From an uncultured Clostridia bacterium (GTDB taxonomy: Bacteria > Bacillota > Clostridia > Oscillospirales > CAG-272): DNA of 45,330 bases. The number at the start of each line of letters is the position of its first letter. Positions within the stretch are counted from its first letter, which is position 1. Below are positions 6,793-14,378 of the stretch, piece by piece. Made by a program: the position numbers and the translations under genes. The notes below the pieces were generated by a model. The model had not been told where the DNA came from. It was given only the letters and a program-made list of their open reading frames with translations, and did not search any database. The stretch lies in contig CANRIL010000022.1 of the NCBI GenBank assembly GCA_947630625.1, positions 1-45,330 on the forward strand. Reading direction: 5' to 3'.

Positions 6793-7848
6793 TGTAGGAT
6801 TACAATAGAAGTGTTACAGTACGAAAAAAAGAGTGGCGAAAGAGAAAAACCTGTGATACAGTAAGGTTGCTGAAGCCAACTGAAAACAGGAGATCCGCAA
6901 TCGCCATGAAAAGTGTAACACAAGAAGTACTGTATCGTCAAGCATTAATTTCATATGCTCAAAAACACGGAGTAACAAAAGCGGCAATCAGGTACAAAAC
7001 AAATCGGCAGTACATATACAGATGGATGCGCCGATATGACGGGACGCAGCAGTCACTTATGAATAGATCGCGTCGACCACACCACCATCCGAAGCAGCAT
7101 ACGGAAGAAGAGCTGCGGCTGATAGGGAATATGCGTCGCCGTAACCCAAACGCGGGACTCGTGGTATTCTGGGTAAAACTTCGTCAACGTGGCTACACAC
7201 GCTCGATCACCGGGCTGTACCGTGTGCTGCGCAGACAAGGCGAGATGGCTGTAAAGCCACCGAATCCTAAGTATATACCTAAGCCGTATGAGCAGATGGA
7301 TCATCCCGGACAGAGAGTCCAGATTGATGTTAAATTCGTGCCGGATTCATGCCTTGTGGGTGAGGCGAAAGGCAAGAAATTCTACCAGTATACCGCCATA
7401 GATGAGTATTCAAGATTCCGTTATCTCGAAGCCTTCGAGGAACACAGCACATACAGCTCCGCTGTATTTTTGGAGCATGTCATCAAAGCGTTCCGGTTCA
7501 AGATCGAGTGTGTTCAAACCGACAACGGCTCTGAGTTTACTAAGCGCTTGCTGCCGCAAGGCAATCGAACGCCCACACTGTTCGAGACACGCCTCGAACA
7601 GTGTGGCATCAAGCACAAGCTCATCAGACCTTACACTCCACGCCACAACGGCAAGGTCGAGCGCTCACACCGTAAAGACAATGAATACTTCTACGCTATC
7701 CGCAAATTCTATTCATTCAACGACTTCAAAAAGCAGCTTGCTGTTCACAGCTTCAAATACAACAATTTCCCTATTCGCCCTCTCGGCTGGCTTTCGCCCC
7801 GTGAGTTTTTACAAAGCTTTTTTGTAACACATCATTGACAAACCTACA
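6793..7848 (+). mobile_element. Complete insertion sequence, IS481/IS1202-like, 1056 bp
   Basis: The ends are imperfect inverted repeats of about 26 bp: both outer ends start TGTAGG and both inner parts end GTGTTACA (about 19 of 26 positions match). The element is bounded by a perfect 26-bp direct repeat of the target. It contains one transposase gene. Intact termini, intact DDE triad and identical flanks indicate a recent insertion. Family assignment rests on the transposase type; long target duplications of this size are known for the IS1202 group and are longer than usual for IS481. Confidence 0.92.
6906..7838 (+). CDS. DDE transposase (rve integrase core), IS481-like
   Basis: A 310-aa transposase. 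The N-terminal helix-turn-helix region (about 1-60) contains HGVTKAAIRY and RQYIYRWMRRYDG. The integrase catalytic core (about 125-300) has the triad Asp141 (VQIDVKF), Asp206 (QTDNGSEF) and Glu252 (GKVERSHR). The second Asp and the Glu are 46 residues apart because a loop around LLPQGNRTPTLFE is inserted. I use ATG 6906, which matches the usual start of related clostridial proteins; AGGAG lies 13 nt upstream, and an in-frame TTG at 6867 is an alternative. The gene nearly fills the element. Confidence 0.92.
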   Translation: MKSVTQEVLYRQALISYAQKHGVTKAAIRYKTNRQYIYRWMRRYDGTQQSLMNRSRRPHHHPKQHTEEELRLIGNMRRRNPNAGLVVFWVKLRQRGYTRSITGLYRVLRRQGEMAVKPPNPKYIPKPYEQMDHPGQRVQIDVKFVPDSCLVGEAKGKKFYQYTAIDEYSRFRYLEAFEEHSTYSSAVFLEHVIKAFRFKIECVQTDNGSEFTKRLLPQGNRTPTLFETRLEQCGIKHKLIRPYTPRHNGKVERSHRKDNEYFYAIRKFYSFNDFKKQLAVHSFKYNNFPIRPLGWLSPREFLQSFFVTHH

Positions 7849-7874
7849 GCGAGGGCAACAAACGCGCGGTCAGG
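7849..7874. repeat. 26-bp direct repeat, right copy (target duplication)
   Basis: Perfect copy of 6767-6792 at the right end of the insertion sequence. The flanking sequences differ beyond these 26 bases. Confidence 0.95.
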
Positions 7875-7989
7875 GCAAAAATGTTATCCCTGATCATAGA
7901 AAAAGCGAAAAATGACCGCAGCGCAAAAGGCCGGCGGGATCAATATATGCCTGAACAATATTTTCCGCCGCTGTCCGGGGTAATACCGT

Positions 7990-8364
7990 TTACCCCTCCG
8001 GCGTCCACGCTATTGTCGTCATAAGCGCGAGCTCGGCGCGGCTCGCGTCGAGGCGGGAATACTGGACGACGACGGGCTCGCTCGATTCGACGAGGATCGC
8101 GTATGGCGTATCATATGGAATGCCGTGCCCGTCCTTGTCGCGTATCTTGTCAAGTCGGATGTGGTGTGTCCGCTCCGCGCCGCAGACGGCATTAAATCCG
8201 CAAATCGGGTCGCGGTCTTCAAACAGTAGCGTGAGCGAGATCGCGGCGTCGTTGTCAGACGTGTTGATGACGCAGACAGCCTCGTGTGTGGTGAGGTCAT
8301 TGGCTGATTCCGAGCCGAGAAACGCGTCCGGGATGAGCCATACTTTTTTTCCGTATGCTTTCAT
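7990..8364 (-). CDS. Sensory-rhodopsin-transducer family protein (ASRT-like)
   Basis: A 124-aa protein closely resembling the Anabaena sensory rhodopsin transducer family: GKKVWLIPDAFLG at the start, THEAVCVINTSDNDA, LLFEDRDPI, the RTHHIRLDKI strand, and the C-terminal VVQYSRLDASRAELALMTTIAW. The family folds as a beta-sandwich and often occurs without any rhodopsin, as here; its general function is unsettled and a small-molecule or sugar-binding role has been suggested. Its ATG overlaps the stop of the HAD gene (ATGA) and has GGAGG 6 nt upstream, so the two are co-translated. No terminator is clear after it, and the insertion sequence lies 140 bp downstream. Confidence 0.85.
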   Translation of the reverse strand: MKAYGKKVWLIPDAFLGSESANDLTTHEAVCVINTSDNDAAISLTLLFEDRDPICGFNAVCGAERTHHIRLDKIRDKDGHGIPYDTPYAILVESSEPVVVQYSRLDASRAELALMTTIAWTPEG

Positions 8365-9017
8365 TTTGTTTCCTCCGCTATTATATCATATATTTTATCA
8401 GGTTCACTGACGATCCTGCCGGCGCCCGCGCCTTCAAGTATGTCGCGGGAGCGATAGCCCCACAATACTCCGACAGATGCCATCCCCGCGTTATGCGCCG
8501 TCATCATGTCAACGTCGGAGTCGCCGACGAAAAGGACGCGTTCACGTGGGACGCCGAGCGCGGCGGAGATGGCGAGCGGCGCTTCCGGCGACGGCTTTGT
8601 GGGGTATTTGCCCTGACCGACCGCGATGTCGAAGACGCCGGGAAAGCAGTGCTCGGCGAGCCGTTTTACGAGCTCGTGAGGCTTGTTTGAGAGTATGGCG
8701 AGCTTTACGCCCGCATGCCTGAGACGGTCAAGGAGCGCGGCGATTCCGGGGTAAGGCGCGGTCGTGTCGCAGAGGTGCTCGCCGTATATTTTCATATAGA
8801 GCGCGAGCGTGTCCGTGACCGTTTTTTCGTCCGCGCCGTCCGGCAATGCGTGCGCGATCAGATGGCGCGAGCCGCGGTTTATGCCGAGGGCGGTGTGGGA
8901 AAATTCGCGTTCGGGGCAGCCGAGGGTGGCGAGCGTCAGATTGACGGATCTGTGTATGTCCGGGAGCGTGTCGCAGAGCGTCCCGTCAAGGTCGAATATC
9001 ACGGCGTCGTAATTCAT
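8361..9017 (-). CDS. HAD-superfamily phosphatase, phosphoglycolate-phosphatase-like
   Basis: A 218-aa HAD hydrolase of subfamily I with an alpha-helical cap. Motif I is DLDGTLCDT (9-17, nucleophile Asp9, general acid Asp11), motif II LAILSNK, motif III the Lys in KPSPEA, motif IV GDSDVDM. This is the Gph/PpaX type acting on small phosphorylated metabolites; the substrate cannot be read from sequence. First gene of a two-gene operon with the rhodopsin-transducer-like gene. A sigma-A promoter lies 34 nt upstream of the start. The ribosome binding site is weak. Confidence 0.88.
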   Translation of the reverse strand: MNYDAVIFDLDGTLCDTLPDIHRSVNLTLATLGCPEREFSHTALGINRGSRHLIAHALPDGADEKTVTDTLALYMKIYGEHLCDTTAPYPGIAALLDRLRHAGVKLAILSNKPHELVKRLAEHCFPGVFDIAVGQGKYPTKPSPEAPLAISAALGVPRERVLFVGDSDVDMMTAHNAGMASVGVLWGYRSRDILEGAGAGRIVSEPDKIYDIIAEETK

Positions 9018-9050
9018 GCGTATACCAGTCTTTATATAAGTTTCGCAATA

Positions 9051-9079
9051 ATGATATCACAGCCGCGACCTTTTTGCAA
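9051..9079 (-). promoter_or_regulatory. Sigma-A promoter of the HAD/ASRT operon
   Basis: On the minus strand: TTGCAA (9079-9074), 17-nt spacer, TATCAT (9056-9051). Confidence 0.7.
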
Positions 9080-9086
9080 GAGCGCT

Positions 9087-9635
9087 TCAATCATCGGTGC
9101 GGTGATATGTTTCCGTACCGTTTTCGTGTTCGCGGGTGAGCAGTCCGAACGATATCATCTCGCGGCGGATATAGCAGTAGTCGTCGTGATAGCGCATTAT
9201 GTGCTCGTCGATCTCGTCCTCGGTATAGGCGTCCTTGCGTTCGAGCGTCGAGAGAATGTGGCGCAGGATCACCTCACGCTTCTTGCGCTGTGACGGAAGA
9301 TTTGTAAGTTTTACATGCGGCATGAAGGCGTTTATCACGGAAAGGCGGTATTCAGTGTCGTCGTCGACGGGGGGAAGCTCTTTTTCGATGAGTTCTTCAA
9401 GCGTCAGAGACAAAGCTCCCGGCACGAGCGAGTAGATCATATAAAACTGCGTTCTGTGGCATTCGACGAGTCCGGCTTCCTCAAGCTTTTTCAGGTGGTG
9501 GCTGACGGTCGCGCTCGTCAGCCCGAGGCGGCTCGCGATCAGCTCTACGTATGCCTCGCCGCGCATGAGCATCCCGACGATACGCAGGCGCGATTCGTCG
9601 CCGAGCGCCTTAAAGATAATAAGTGCGTCGCTCAT
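9087..9635 (-). CDS. ArsR-family transcriptional regulator with C-terminal DUF2087 domain
   Basis: A 182-aa protein: N-terminal winged helix of the ArsR type (about 5-80; FKALGDESRLRIVGML, then LTSATVSHHLKKLEEAGLV) and a C-terminal DUF2087 domain (about 115-180; KREVILRHIL, YTEDEIDEHIM, DDYCYIRREMISFGLLTR). No ArsR metal-binding Cys motif is present. The start ATG 9635 has GGAGG 7 nt upstream and overlaps the stop of the preceding gene (ATGA). It is second in an operon whose promoter carries an AT-rich inverted repeat, a plausible autoregulatory operator. Confidence 0.88.
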   Translation of the reverse strand: MSDALIIFKALGDESRLRIVGMLMRGEAYVELIASRLGLTSATVSHHLKKLEEAGLVECHRTQFYMIYSLVPGALSLTLEELIEKELPPVDDDTEYRLSVINAFMPHVKLTNLPSQRKKREVILRHILSTLERKDAYTEDEIDEHIMRYHDDYCYIRREMISFGLLTREHENGTETYHRTDD

Positions 9636-10216
9636 GATCCCGCCTCCGTGTACTTCTTCGCCGGATGTTGGTCGTAGTTCCATTTTTCAAACGGCACGGG
9701 ACCGTTTTCGCGATACCAAGCGAGCCATTCGCGGCAGATATCATATATGATGTCGACGATGATGTTCGCCTCGAAGGCGCGCTCGGGGTGACCGTTTTCG
9801 TACGATTCCGCGATCTCGGCGGTACGCCTGTCTAAAAACGCGTCGTGTAAAAACCATGTCGCATGGGCGAATACGGCGAATACGCCGAGCTCGTCCGGCG
9901 CGAGGTTTGCGAGCGATTCCTCCATCCCGTCGGTGACGTGCTCGCGGCGGATGATGTCCATGCGCTTTGAGACGTATTCGGCGACAGTTCCGGCTCCCCA
10001 CGTGAAGCTTACAAACGTGCGGCAGAGCTCCGCCATGTTTTTCGAAATCATGTAAGCGCGGCGGCGAAGACTGTCCCTTTCCGTCAGCGCCGAAAGCTCG
10101 GCGTCGAGCTTTTCAACATGGCGTTCGGCGATGTCGTAAAGCGCGCGATGAGCGTTTATCGTTCCGGCGTATGATGCGGCGTCGGGCATTTTACATAAGA
10201 GTTCGTATGTGTGCAT
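9632..10216 (-). CDS. Protein of unknown function coupled to an ArsR regulator
   Basis: A 194-aa predicted cytoplasmic, mostly helical and acidic protein; I do not recognise the family. It contains several aromatic clusters (FVSFTWGAG, FAHATWFLHDAF, EWLAWYREN) and no membrane segment or signal peptide. The start ATG 10216 is chosen for AAGGAG 9 nt upstream; the frame is open further but without a ribosome site. It is the first gene of the operon, and its stop overlaps the ArsR-DUF2087 start, so it is probably the regulator's partner or target. Confidence 0.75.
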   Translation of the reverse strand: MHTYELLCKMPDAASYAGTINAHRALYDIAERHVEKLDAELSALTERDSLRRRAYMISKNMAELCRTFVSFTWGAGTVAEYVSKRMDIIRREHVTDGMEESLANLAPDELGVFAVFAHATWFLHDAFLDRRTAEIAESYENGHPERAFEANIIVDIIYDICREWLAWYRENGPVPFEKWNYDQHPAKKYTEAGS

Positions 10217-10268
10217 TTCTTTTGTCTCCTTGCCTAAAAGTATTTTCATGTGCGTCAAATCACATCGT

Positions 10269-10303
10269 AAGTATTATTATACGCATCTAAATACTTTTGT
10301 CAA
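10269..10303 (-). promoter_or_regulatory. Promoter with candidate ArsR operator
   Basis: On the minus strand: TTGACA (10303-10298), 16-nt spacer, TATAAT (10281-10276). An inverted repeat AAGTATT (10269-10275) / AATACTT (10290-10296) overlaps the -10 and spacer. A second dyad, TTTTGA/TCAAAA, lies just upstream (about 10310-10328). Binding by the operon's own ArsR protein is inferred. Confidence 0.7.
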
Positions 10304-10372
10304 GATGTATTTTGATATTTGTCAAAATATTTTATCTGAGAGCGTAAATCGCGCCGACGGGTGCATACGGGG

Positions 10373-10401
10373 TTGCAAGTCGGGCAAAAATGTGATACAA
10401 T
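10373..10401 (+). promoter_or_regulatory. Sigma-A promoter of the rhomboid-like gene
   Basis: TTGCAA (10373-10378), 17-nt spacer, TACAAT (10396-10401), about 30 nt before the start codon. Confidence 0.75.
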
Positions 10402-10432
10402 CCTTGTAACAGTGACAGGGGGAGGTGTCTCT

Positions 10433-11092
10433 ATGGGAAAAAGGTTACGTAAGCTCGAATACAAGCTCACACCGTATGCGATAAAGAATCTGATGACGAT
10501 AATGATAGGGGCGATGGCGATAGTGTTTGTCGCCGATTTCGCGGTCATGATGACAAATCCGGCGCTGTCACTCGTCGACTGGCTGATGTTTGACCGGGAC
10601 GCGATCATGGCGGGGCAGGTGTGGAGGCTCTTTACATTCATCTTTCTGCCGCCGAATTCGAGCCCGATCTTCATCATTTTCGCGCTGTATCTATACTGGA
10701 TCATGGGCTCCGCGCTCGAACACGAATGGGGCGCGTTCCATTTCAACATGTTCTATCTCGCCGGGATCATAGGCGCGATGATCTCCGGGCTTATCACCGG
10801 TTACGCGACGAACGATTATCTGAACATGTCGTTGTTTTTGGCGTTCGCGCTCTTTTATCCGAACTTCCAGCTTTACCTCTTTTTCTTTATACCAATAAAG
10901 ATAAAGTGGCTCGCGTGGCTCGATATGCTCCTTATCGGCATATCCTTCCTGCTGAGCGGCTGGGGCGAAAGGATAGCGATCATATTCTCGCTCATAAATG
11001 TTGTGCTGTTCTTCTGGCGCGACATGGCGGCGGAATGCAGGCGTATCGGCATGAACATAAAATACAGGTGGAACCGCTGGCGGCGCATGTAA
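10433..11092 (+). CDS. Rhomboid-like polytopic membrane protein without a visible catalytic serine motif
   Basis: A 219-aa integral membrane protein with about six hydrophobic segments (from about 22-40, 68-90, 98-122, 130-150, 160-180, 185-200). The first part resembles the rhomboid/derlin fold: GQVWRLFTFIFLPP, an LYLYWIMGSALEHEWG segment and FHFNMFYLAGIIGAM. The GxSG serine motif and the His of the catalytic helix are not visible, so it is probably a pseudo-protease or a membrane scaffold. The C-terminus is basic (YRWNRWRRM). The start ATG 10433 has GGGGGAGG 7 nt upstream. Monocistronic with its own promoter. Confidence 0.75.
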   Translation: MGKRLRKLEYKLTPYAIKNLMTIMIGAMAIVFVADFAVMMTNPALSLVDWLMFDRDAIMAGQVWRLFTFIFLPPNSSPIFIIFALYLYWIMGSALEHEWGAFHFNMFYLAGIIGAMISGLITGYATNDYLNMSLFLAFALFYPNFQLYLFFFIPIKIKWLAWLDMLLIGISFLLSGWGERIAIIFSLINVVLFFWRDMAAECRRIGMNIKYRWNRWRRM

Positions 11093-11184
11093 TTTTGAAC
11101 AGGCGCGAGACGGGCGGCGTCATGCAAAATGCGCGGTCAAAATGCGGTTGATTTGAGACGGCGTCGTGAGCAGATATAAAAAAG

Positions 11185-11224
11185 ACCGCCGATTTTCACC
11201 GGTAAGCCGGCGACGGCGGTTTTT
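11185..11224 (+). terminator. Terminator after the rhomboid-like gene
   Basis: Outer stem ACCGCCG/CGGCGGT (11185-11191 with 11214-11220), inner stem CCGG/CCGG, then TTTTT. Confidence 0.75.
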
Positions 11225-11332
11225 ATGTTTAAGTTCACCGGCTGTTTAAAAACATGTCGGCGTTGAGCGTTTTTATGTTTTAGGATAGTTAAAGGCTGCT
11301 TTTAAGATGAAATCTTCGACGGGGAGATCGTT

Positions 11333-11890
11333 ATGAAAAAAATATTGCTCGCGCTCGTCTCGCTTTTGCTGATTTTCTACGTCACAGCCTGCGGTGCAGC
11401 TGACGCCCCACAGGATTCGGGCGAGGCGGACGGCAATTTTGCATCGGAAGATGGCGGGAAGTCAAGTTCGCCCGCTCAGTCTGACGACGGGAGCGAATTG
11501 GCGACTGATGAAAAAACGGATGAAACGGAGATGGAAACAATGAAAACGAACGTTACGATCGGCGGCGCGTCCTTTACCGCGACGCTGGAGGACAACGAAG
11601 CCGTGCACGAGCTCATTAAAATGATGGAAAAAGCGCCCGTATCGGTTGAAATGAGCGATTATTCCGGATTTGAAAAGGTGGGGGCGCTCGGACGCTCGCT
11701 GCCGACAGACGACCGCCGGACAACGACCGGCGCGGGCGACATCGTTTTATATAACGGCAGCAATATCGTTATGTTTTACGGCTCCAACACGTGGAGCTAT
11801 ACGATGATCGGTCACATCGACGACCTGACAGGCTGGGAAGACGCGCTCGGCGGCGGCAGTATCACGGCTGTATTCACATTATCAAAATAA
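11333..11890 (+). CDS. Lipoprotein with cyclophilin-like domain
   Basis: A 185-aa protein. The lipoprotein signal peptide has a hydrophobic core (ILLALVSLLLIFY) and lipobox VTAC with Cys20. An acidic, Ser-rich linker follows (about 21-70), then a cyclophilin-like beta-barrel (about 75-183) with the family's conserved ATLEDNEAVHEL, MSDYSGFEKVGALGRSLP, GDIVLYNGSNIVMFYG and a C-terminal HIDDLTGWEDALG. This family is annotated as cyclophilin-like; isomerase activity is not established. GGGGAG lies 6 nt before ATG. The flavodoxin-fold gene follows after 16 nt and probably shares its transcript. Confidence 0.85.
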   Translation: MKKILLALVSLLLIFYVTACGAADAPQDSGEADGNFASEDGGKSSSPAQSDDGSELATDEKTDETEMETMKTNVTIGGASFTATLEDNEAVHELIKMMEKAPVSVEMSDYSGFEKVGALGRSLPTDDRRTTTGAGDIVLYNGSNIVMFYGSNTWSYTMIGHIDDLTGWEDALGGGSITAVFTLSK

Positions 11891-11906
11891 ATGCGAGGTA
11901 ACTATA

Positions 11907-12446
11907 GTGGCTAAAAATGTTTTGATCATTTCGACAAGTCCGAGAAAAAACGGCAATTCGGCGGCTTTGGCGGAGGAATTTTGCCGCGGCGCTCTTGACG
12001 CGGGAAACGCGGTTGAACTCGTTTCATTACACGATAAGTCTATCGGCTTTTGCCGCGGCTGCCTCGCGTGCCAGAAAACGCAGAGATGCGTCATTCACGA
12101 CGACGCAGACGCGATCCGCGAGAAAATGCTTCACGCAGATGTGATCTGCTTTGCCACGCCGATATATTATTATGAAATGAGCGGACAGATGAAGACGATG
12201 CTTGACAGGGGAAACCCGCTTTTCACCTCGGATTACGCTTTCCGGGACATCTATCTGCTCTCTACTGCGGCGGATGACGACGATTCGACGCCGAGCCGCG
12301 CGGTCAGCGGCCTTGAGGGGTGGATCGAGTGCTTTGAAAAGGCGCGCCTCGCCGGAACGGTGTTCTGCGGCGGCGTCAACGAAGTCGGGGATATCGAAGG
12401 CAATCCGAAACTTAAAGACGCCTATGAGATGGGCAGATCGGTATAA
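11907..12446 (+). CDS. NADPH-dependent FMN reductase / flavodoxin-fold oxidoreductase
   Basis: A 179-aa flavodoxin-like protein. The FMN phosphate loop STSPRKNGNS (9-18) follows the first strand, then CRGCLACQKTQRC, a Cys-rich segment typical of iron-sulfur-flavoprotein-like NAD(P)H oxidoreductases, and TPIYYYEMSGQMKTMLDR. Start is GTG 11907 with GAGG 8 nt upstream. The length is typical and it ends at AYEMGRSV. It follows the cyclophilin-like lipoprotein, an association common in clostridia; the substrate is unknown. Confidence 0.85.
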   Translation: MAKNVLIISTSPRKNGNSAALAEEFCRGALDAGNAVELVSLHDKSIGFCRGCLACQKTQRCVIHDDADAIREKMLHADVICFATPIYYYEMSGQMKTMLDRGNPLFTSDYAFRDIYLLSTAADDDDSTPSRAVSGLEGWIECFEKARLAGTVFCGGVNEVGDIEGNPKLKDAYEMGRSV

Positions 12447-12612
12447 AGCGGCTAATCGTAATACATAGGATCATTCATACGCCGCCTGCGGATCGAAATT
12501 GAAATAACGTGACCATTTTGTCCGGAGTCGGGACATCGCGTAAAAAAATAATTTCATCCGCCGGGCAAGCACATGATGATGTGCCCGCGTCAGTCTGGCA
12601 TTTGACAGATAA

Positions 12613-12646
12613 AGAAAAAACGCCGTCAGCGCTTGCGCTGACGGCG
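12613..12646 (-). terminator. Terminator of the nifSU operon
   Basis: A perfect 12-bp stem with a 2-nt loop (12621-12632 with 12635-12646), followed on the minus strand by TTTTTT. Confidence 0.9.
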
Positions 12647-12655
12647 AAATTTAAT

Positions 12656-13093
12656 TCACTCCTCTTCGGGGATTATGTGGCAGGCTTCCTCGTCCTTTTC
12701 GGGGACCTCGAAGTCGATCTCTCTGCCCGTTTTCCTGTAATAATCGGCGAGCGCCGCGCGAACAGCTTCCTCCGCCAGGACGGAGCAGTGTATCTTGATG
12801 GGCGGCAGCCCGTCAAGCGCCTCGACTACCGCCTGATTCGTAAGTTCGAGCGCTTCCTGTACGGTGTGACCTTTTATCAGCTCCGTCGCCATTGACGAGG
12901 TCGCGATAGCGGCTCCGCAGCCGAATGTCTTAAACTTAACGTCTACGATGACATCATTTTCTATTTTCAAAAACATCTGCATGATGTCGCCGCACGTGGC
13001 GTTGCCGACCGTGCCGACGCCGTCCGCGTCCTCTATCTCACCGACGTTTCTCGGATGAGCGAAATGATCCATTACCTTCTCGCTGTACTGCAT
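12656..13093 (-). CDS. nifU: Iron-sulfur cluster scaffold protein, NifU/IscU N-terminal type
   Basis: A 145-aa scaffold on which [2Fe-2S]/[4Fe-4S] clusters are built. The conserved ligands are visible: Cys34 and Asp36 in NATCGD, Cys59 in TFGCGAAIA, and His102-Cys103 in KIHCSVLAEEA. A short acidic C-terminal tail (PEKDEEACHIIPEEE) adds one Cys. AGGAGG lies upstream of ATG. It follows the cysteine desulfurase by 23 nt, together forming a minimal two-gene NIF-type assembly module common in clostridia that lack isc/suf chaperones. Confidence 0.95.
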   Translation of the reverse strand: MQYSEKVMDHFAHPRNVGEIEDADGVGTVGNATCGDIMQMFLKIENDVIVDVKFKTFGCGAAIATSSMATELIKGHTVQEALELTNQAVVEALDGLPPIKIHCSVLAEEAVRAALADYYRKTGREIDFEVPEKDEEACHIIPEEE

Positions 13094-13116
13094 ATAAATC
13101 TTATCCTCCTAATAGT

Positions 13117-14295
13117 TTACTTATCCTCGCCTGGATAGATGGGACTCATATCGCGGAGCCTCTTGACGATGCCCGGCAGCTTCTCGATTATATAGTCGAT
13201 GTCCTCTTCCGTGTTTCCGTGGGAGAGGGAAACTCTCATCGAACCGTGCGCCTTTTCGGCGGGCAGTCCGAGCGCGAGCAGCACGTGCGACGGCTCGAGC
13301 GAATTTGACGAGCAGGCGGAGCCGGTAGAGATGCAGATACCTGCCATGTCAAGGAGCAGGAGCAGGCTTTCTCCCTCGATATATTCAAAGCTTATATTGA
13401 GGTTGCCGGGCAGACGGTGCTCGCGGTCGCCGTTGTAGATCGTGTGCGGAATATTATTAAGGATATAATCGGCAAGCCTGTCGCGCATCGCGCGGACGCG
13501 CTCCATGTCGGGAAGGCGAGAGACTGCGAGCCGCAGCGCCTCGGCGAGTCCGGCGATATAGGGGAGATTTTCGGTGCCGGAACGCATGCCGCGTTCCTGT
13601 CCGCCGCCGTCGATATATTTATCAATTTTAAGCCCGCGGCGCATATAGAGCGCTCCGATCCCCTTCGGCGCGCCGAGCTTATGCCCGGAAAGCGAAAGCA
13701 TGTCAACGCCGAGTTCCTTCACATTGACGGGAATAGAGCCGACGGCCTGAACTGCGTCCGTGAACATCAGCGCACCCGCCTCGTGCGCGAGCTTTGCGAT
13801 CTCGGGGATCGGCTGGATCGTGCCGATCTCATTGTTGGCGAGCATTACGGCGACTATCGCCGTGTTCCTGTCGAGCAGGCGTCCGAGCTCGTCCATATCT
13901 ATGATGCCGTTTTCGTGTACCTTAACGTAGCTGACGCGGAAGCCCTCGCGCGCGAGCGCCTCACATGAGCGGAGCACCGCGGGATGCTCAATCGTTGAGG
14001 TTATCACATGCGTCCGCCCCTGCTTTGCGCGCATGAAGCGCGCGCCGCCCTTGAGCGCCCAGTTGTCGGCCTCCGTGCCTCCCGAGGTGAAATAGAGCTC
14101 GTTCGGCGCGCAGCCTAGCGCGCCTGCCGCCGTTTCCCGCGCCTCGTCGAGTCCGCGGCGCGCCTCGCGTCCCTTTGAATACATGCTTGAGGGGTTGCCC
14201 CACTTTTCCGTCAGATACGGCGTCATCGCCGCCACCACCTCCGGGGCGACCGGCGTTGTCGCCGCGTTGTCGGCGTAAACGAATCTGTCTTCCAA
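13117..14295 (-). CDS. nifS: Cysteine desulfurase, NifS type
   Basis: A PLP enzyme of about 392 aa that transfers sulfur from cysteine to the NifU scaffold. It begins with VYADNAATTPVAPEV; the PLP lysine lies in LSLSGHKLGAPKG; the catalytic Cys is in the STGSACSSNS loop; the C-terminus carries the SLSHGNTEEDIDYI motif. I choose TTG 14295 because GGAGG lies 5 nt upstream. ATG 14310, five codons earlier, has GGAG only 2 nt away and is the alternative. First gene of the nifSU operon, divergent from an HxlR regulator with overlapping promoters. Confidence 0.93.
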   Translation of the reverse strand: MEDRFVYADNAATTPVAPEVVAAMTPYLTEKWGNPSSMYSKGREARRGLDEARETAAGALGCAPNELYFTSGGTEADNWALKGGARFMRAKQGRTHVITSTIEHPAVLRSCEALAREGFRVSYVKVHENGIIDMDELGRLLDRNTAIVAVMLANNEIGTIQPIPEIAKLAHEAGALMFTDAVQAVGSIPVNVKELGVDMLSLSGHKLGAPKGIGALYMRRGLKIDKYIDGGGQERGMRSGTENLPYIAGLAEALRLAVSRLPDMERVRAMRDRLADYILNNIPHTIYNGDREHRLPGNLNISFEYIEGESLLLLLDMAGICISTGSACSSNSLEPSHVLLALGLPAEKAHGSMRVSLSHGNTEEDIDYIIEKLPGIVKRLRDMSPIYPGEDK

Positions 14296-14349
14296 AATGT
14301 CCTCCGTCATATCTCCGTATTCTTCAATTAATTATTTCTTGAAACACGG

Positions 14350-14378
14350 TTGAATATTACATTTTAATGTGGTATCAT
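14350..14378 (+). promoter_or_regulatory. Sigma-A promoter of the hxlR-type gene
   Basis: TTGAAT (14350-14355), 17-nt spacer, TATCAT (14373-14378). It runs opposite to the nifS promoter and shares the palindrome at 14369-14389. Confidence 0.65.

Noticed and set aside
10361-10432. Longer start for the rhomboid-like protein
   Set aside because: The upstream ATG lies inside the promoter; ATG 10433 has a near-perfect ribosome site.
11220-11330. Sigma-A promoter before the lipoprotein gene (TTGAGC...TAGTTA)
   Set aside because: The -10 is a poor match and the region is repetitive in TTTTTATGTTT; not strong enough to list.
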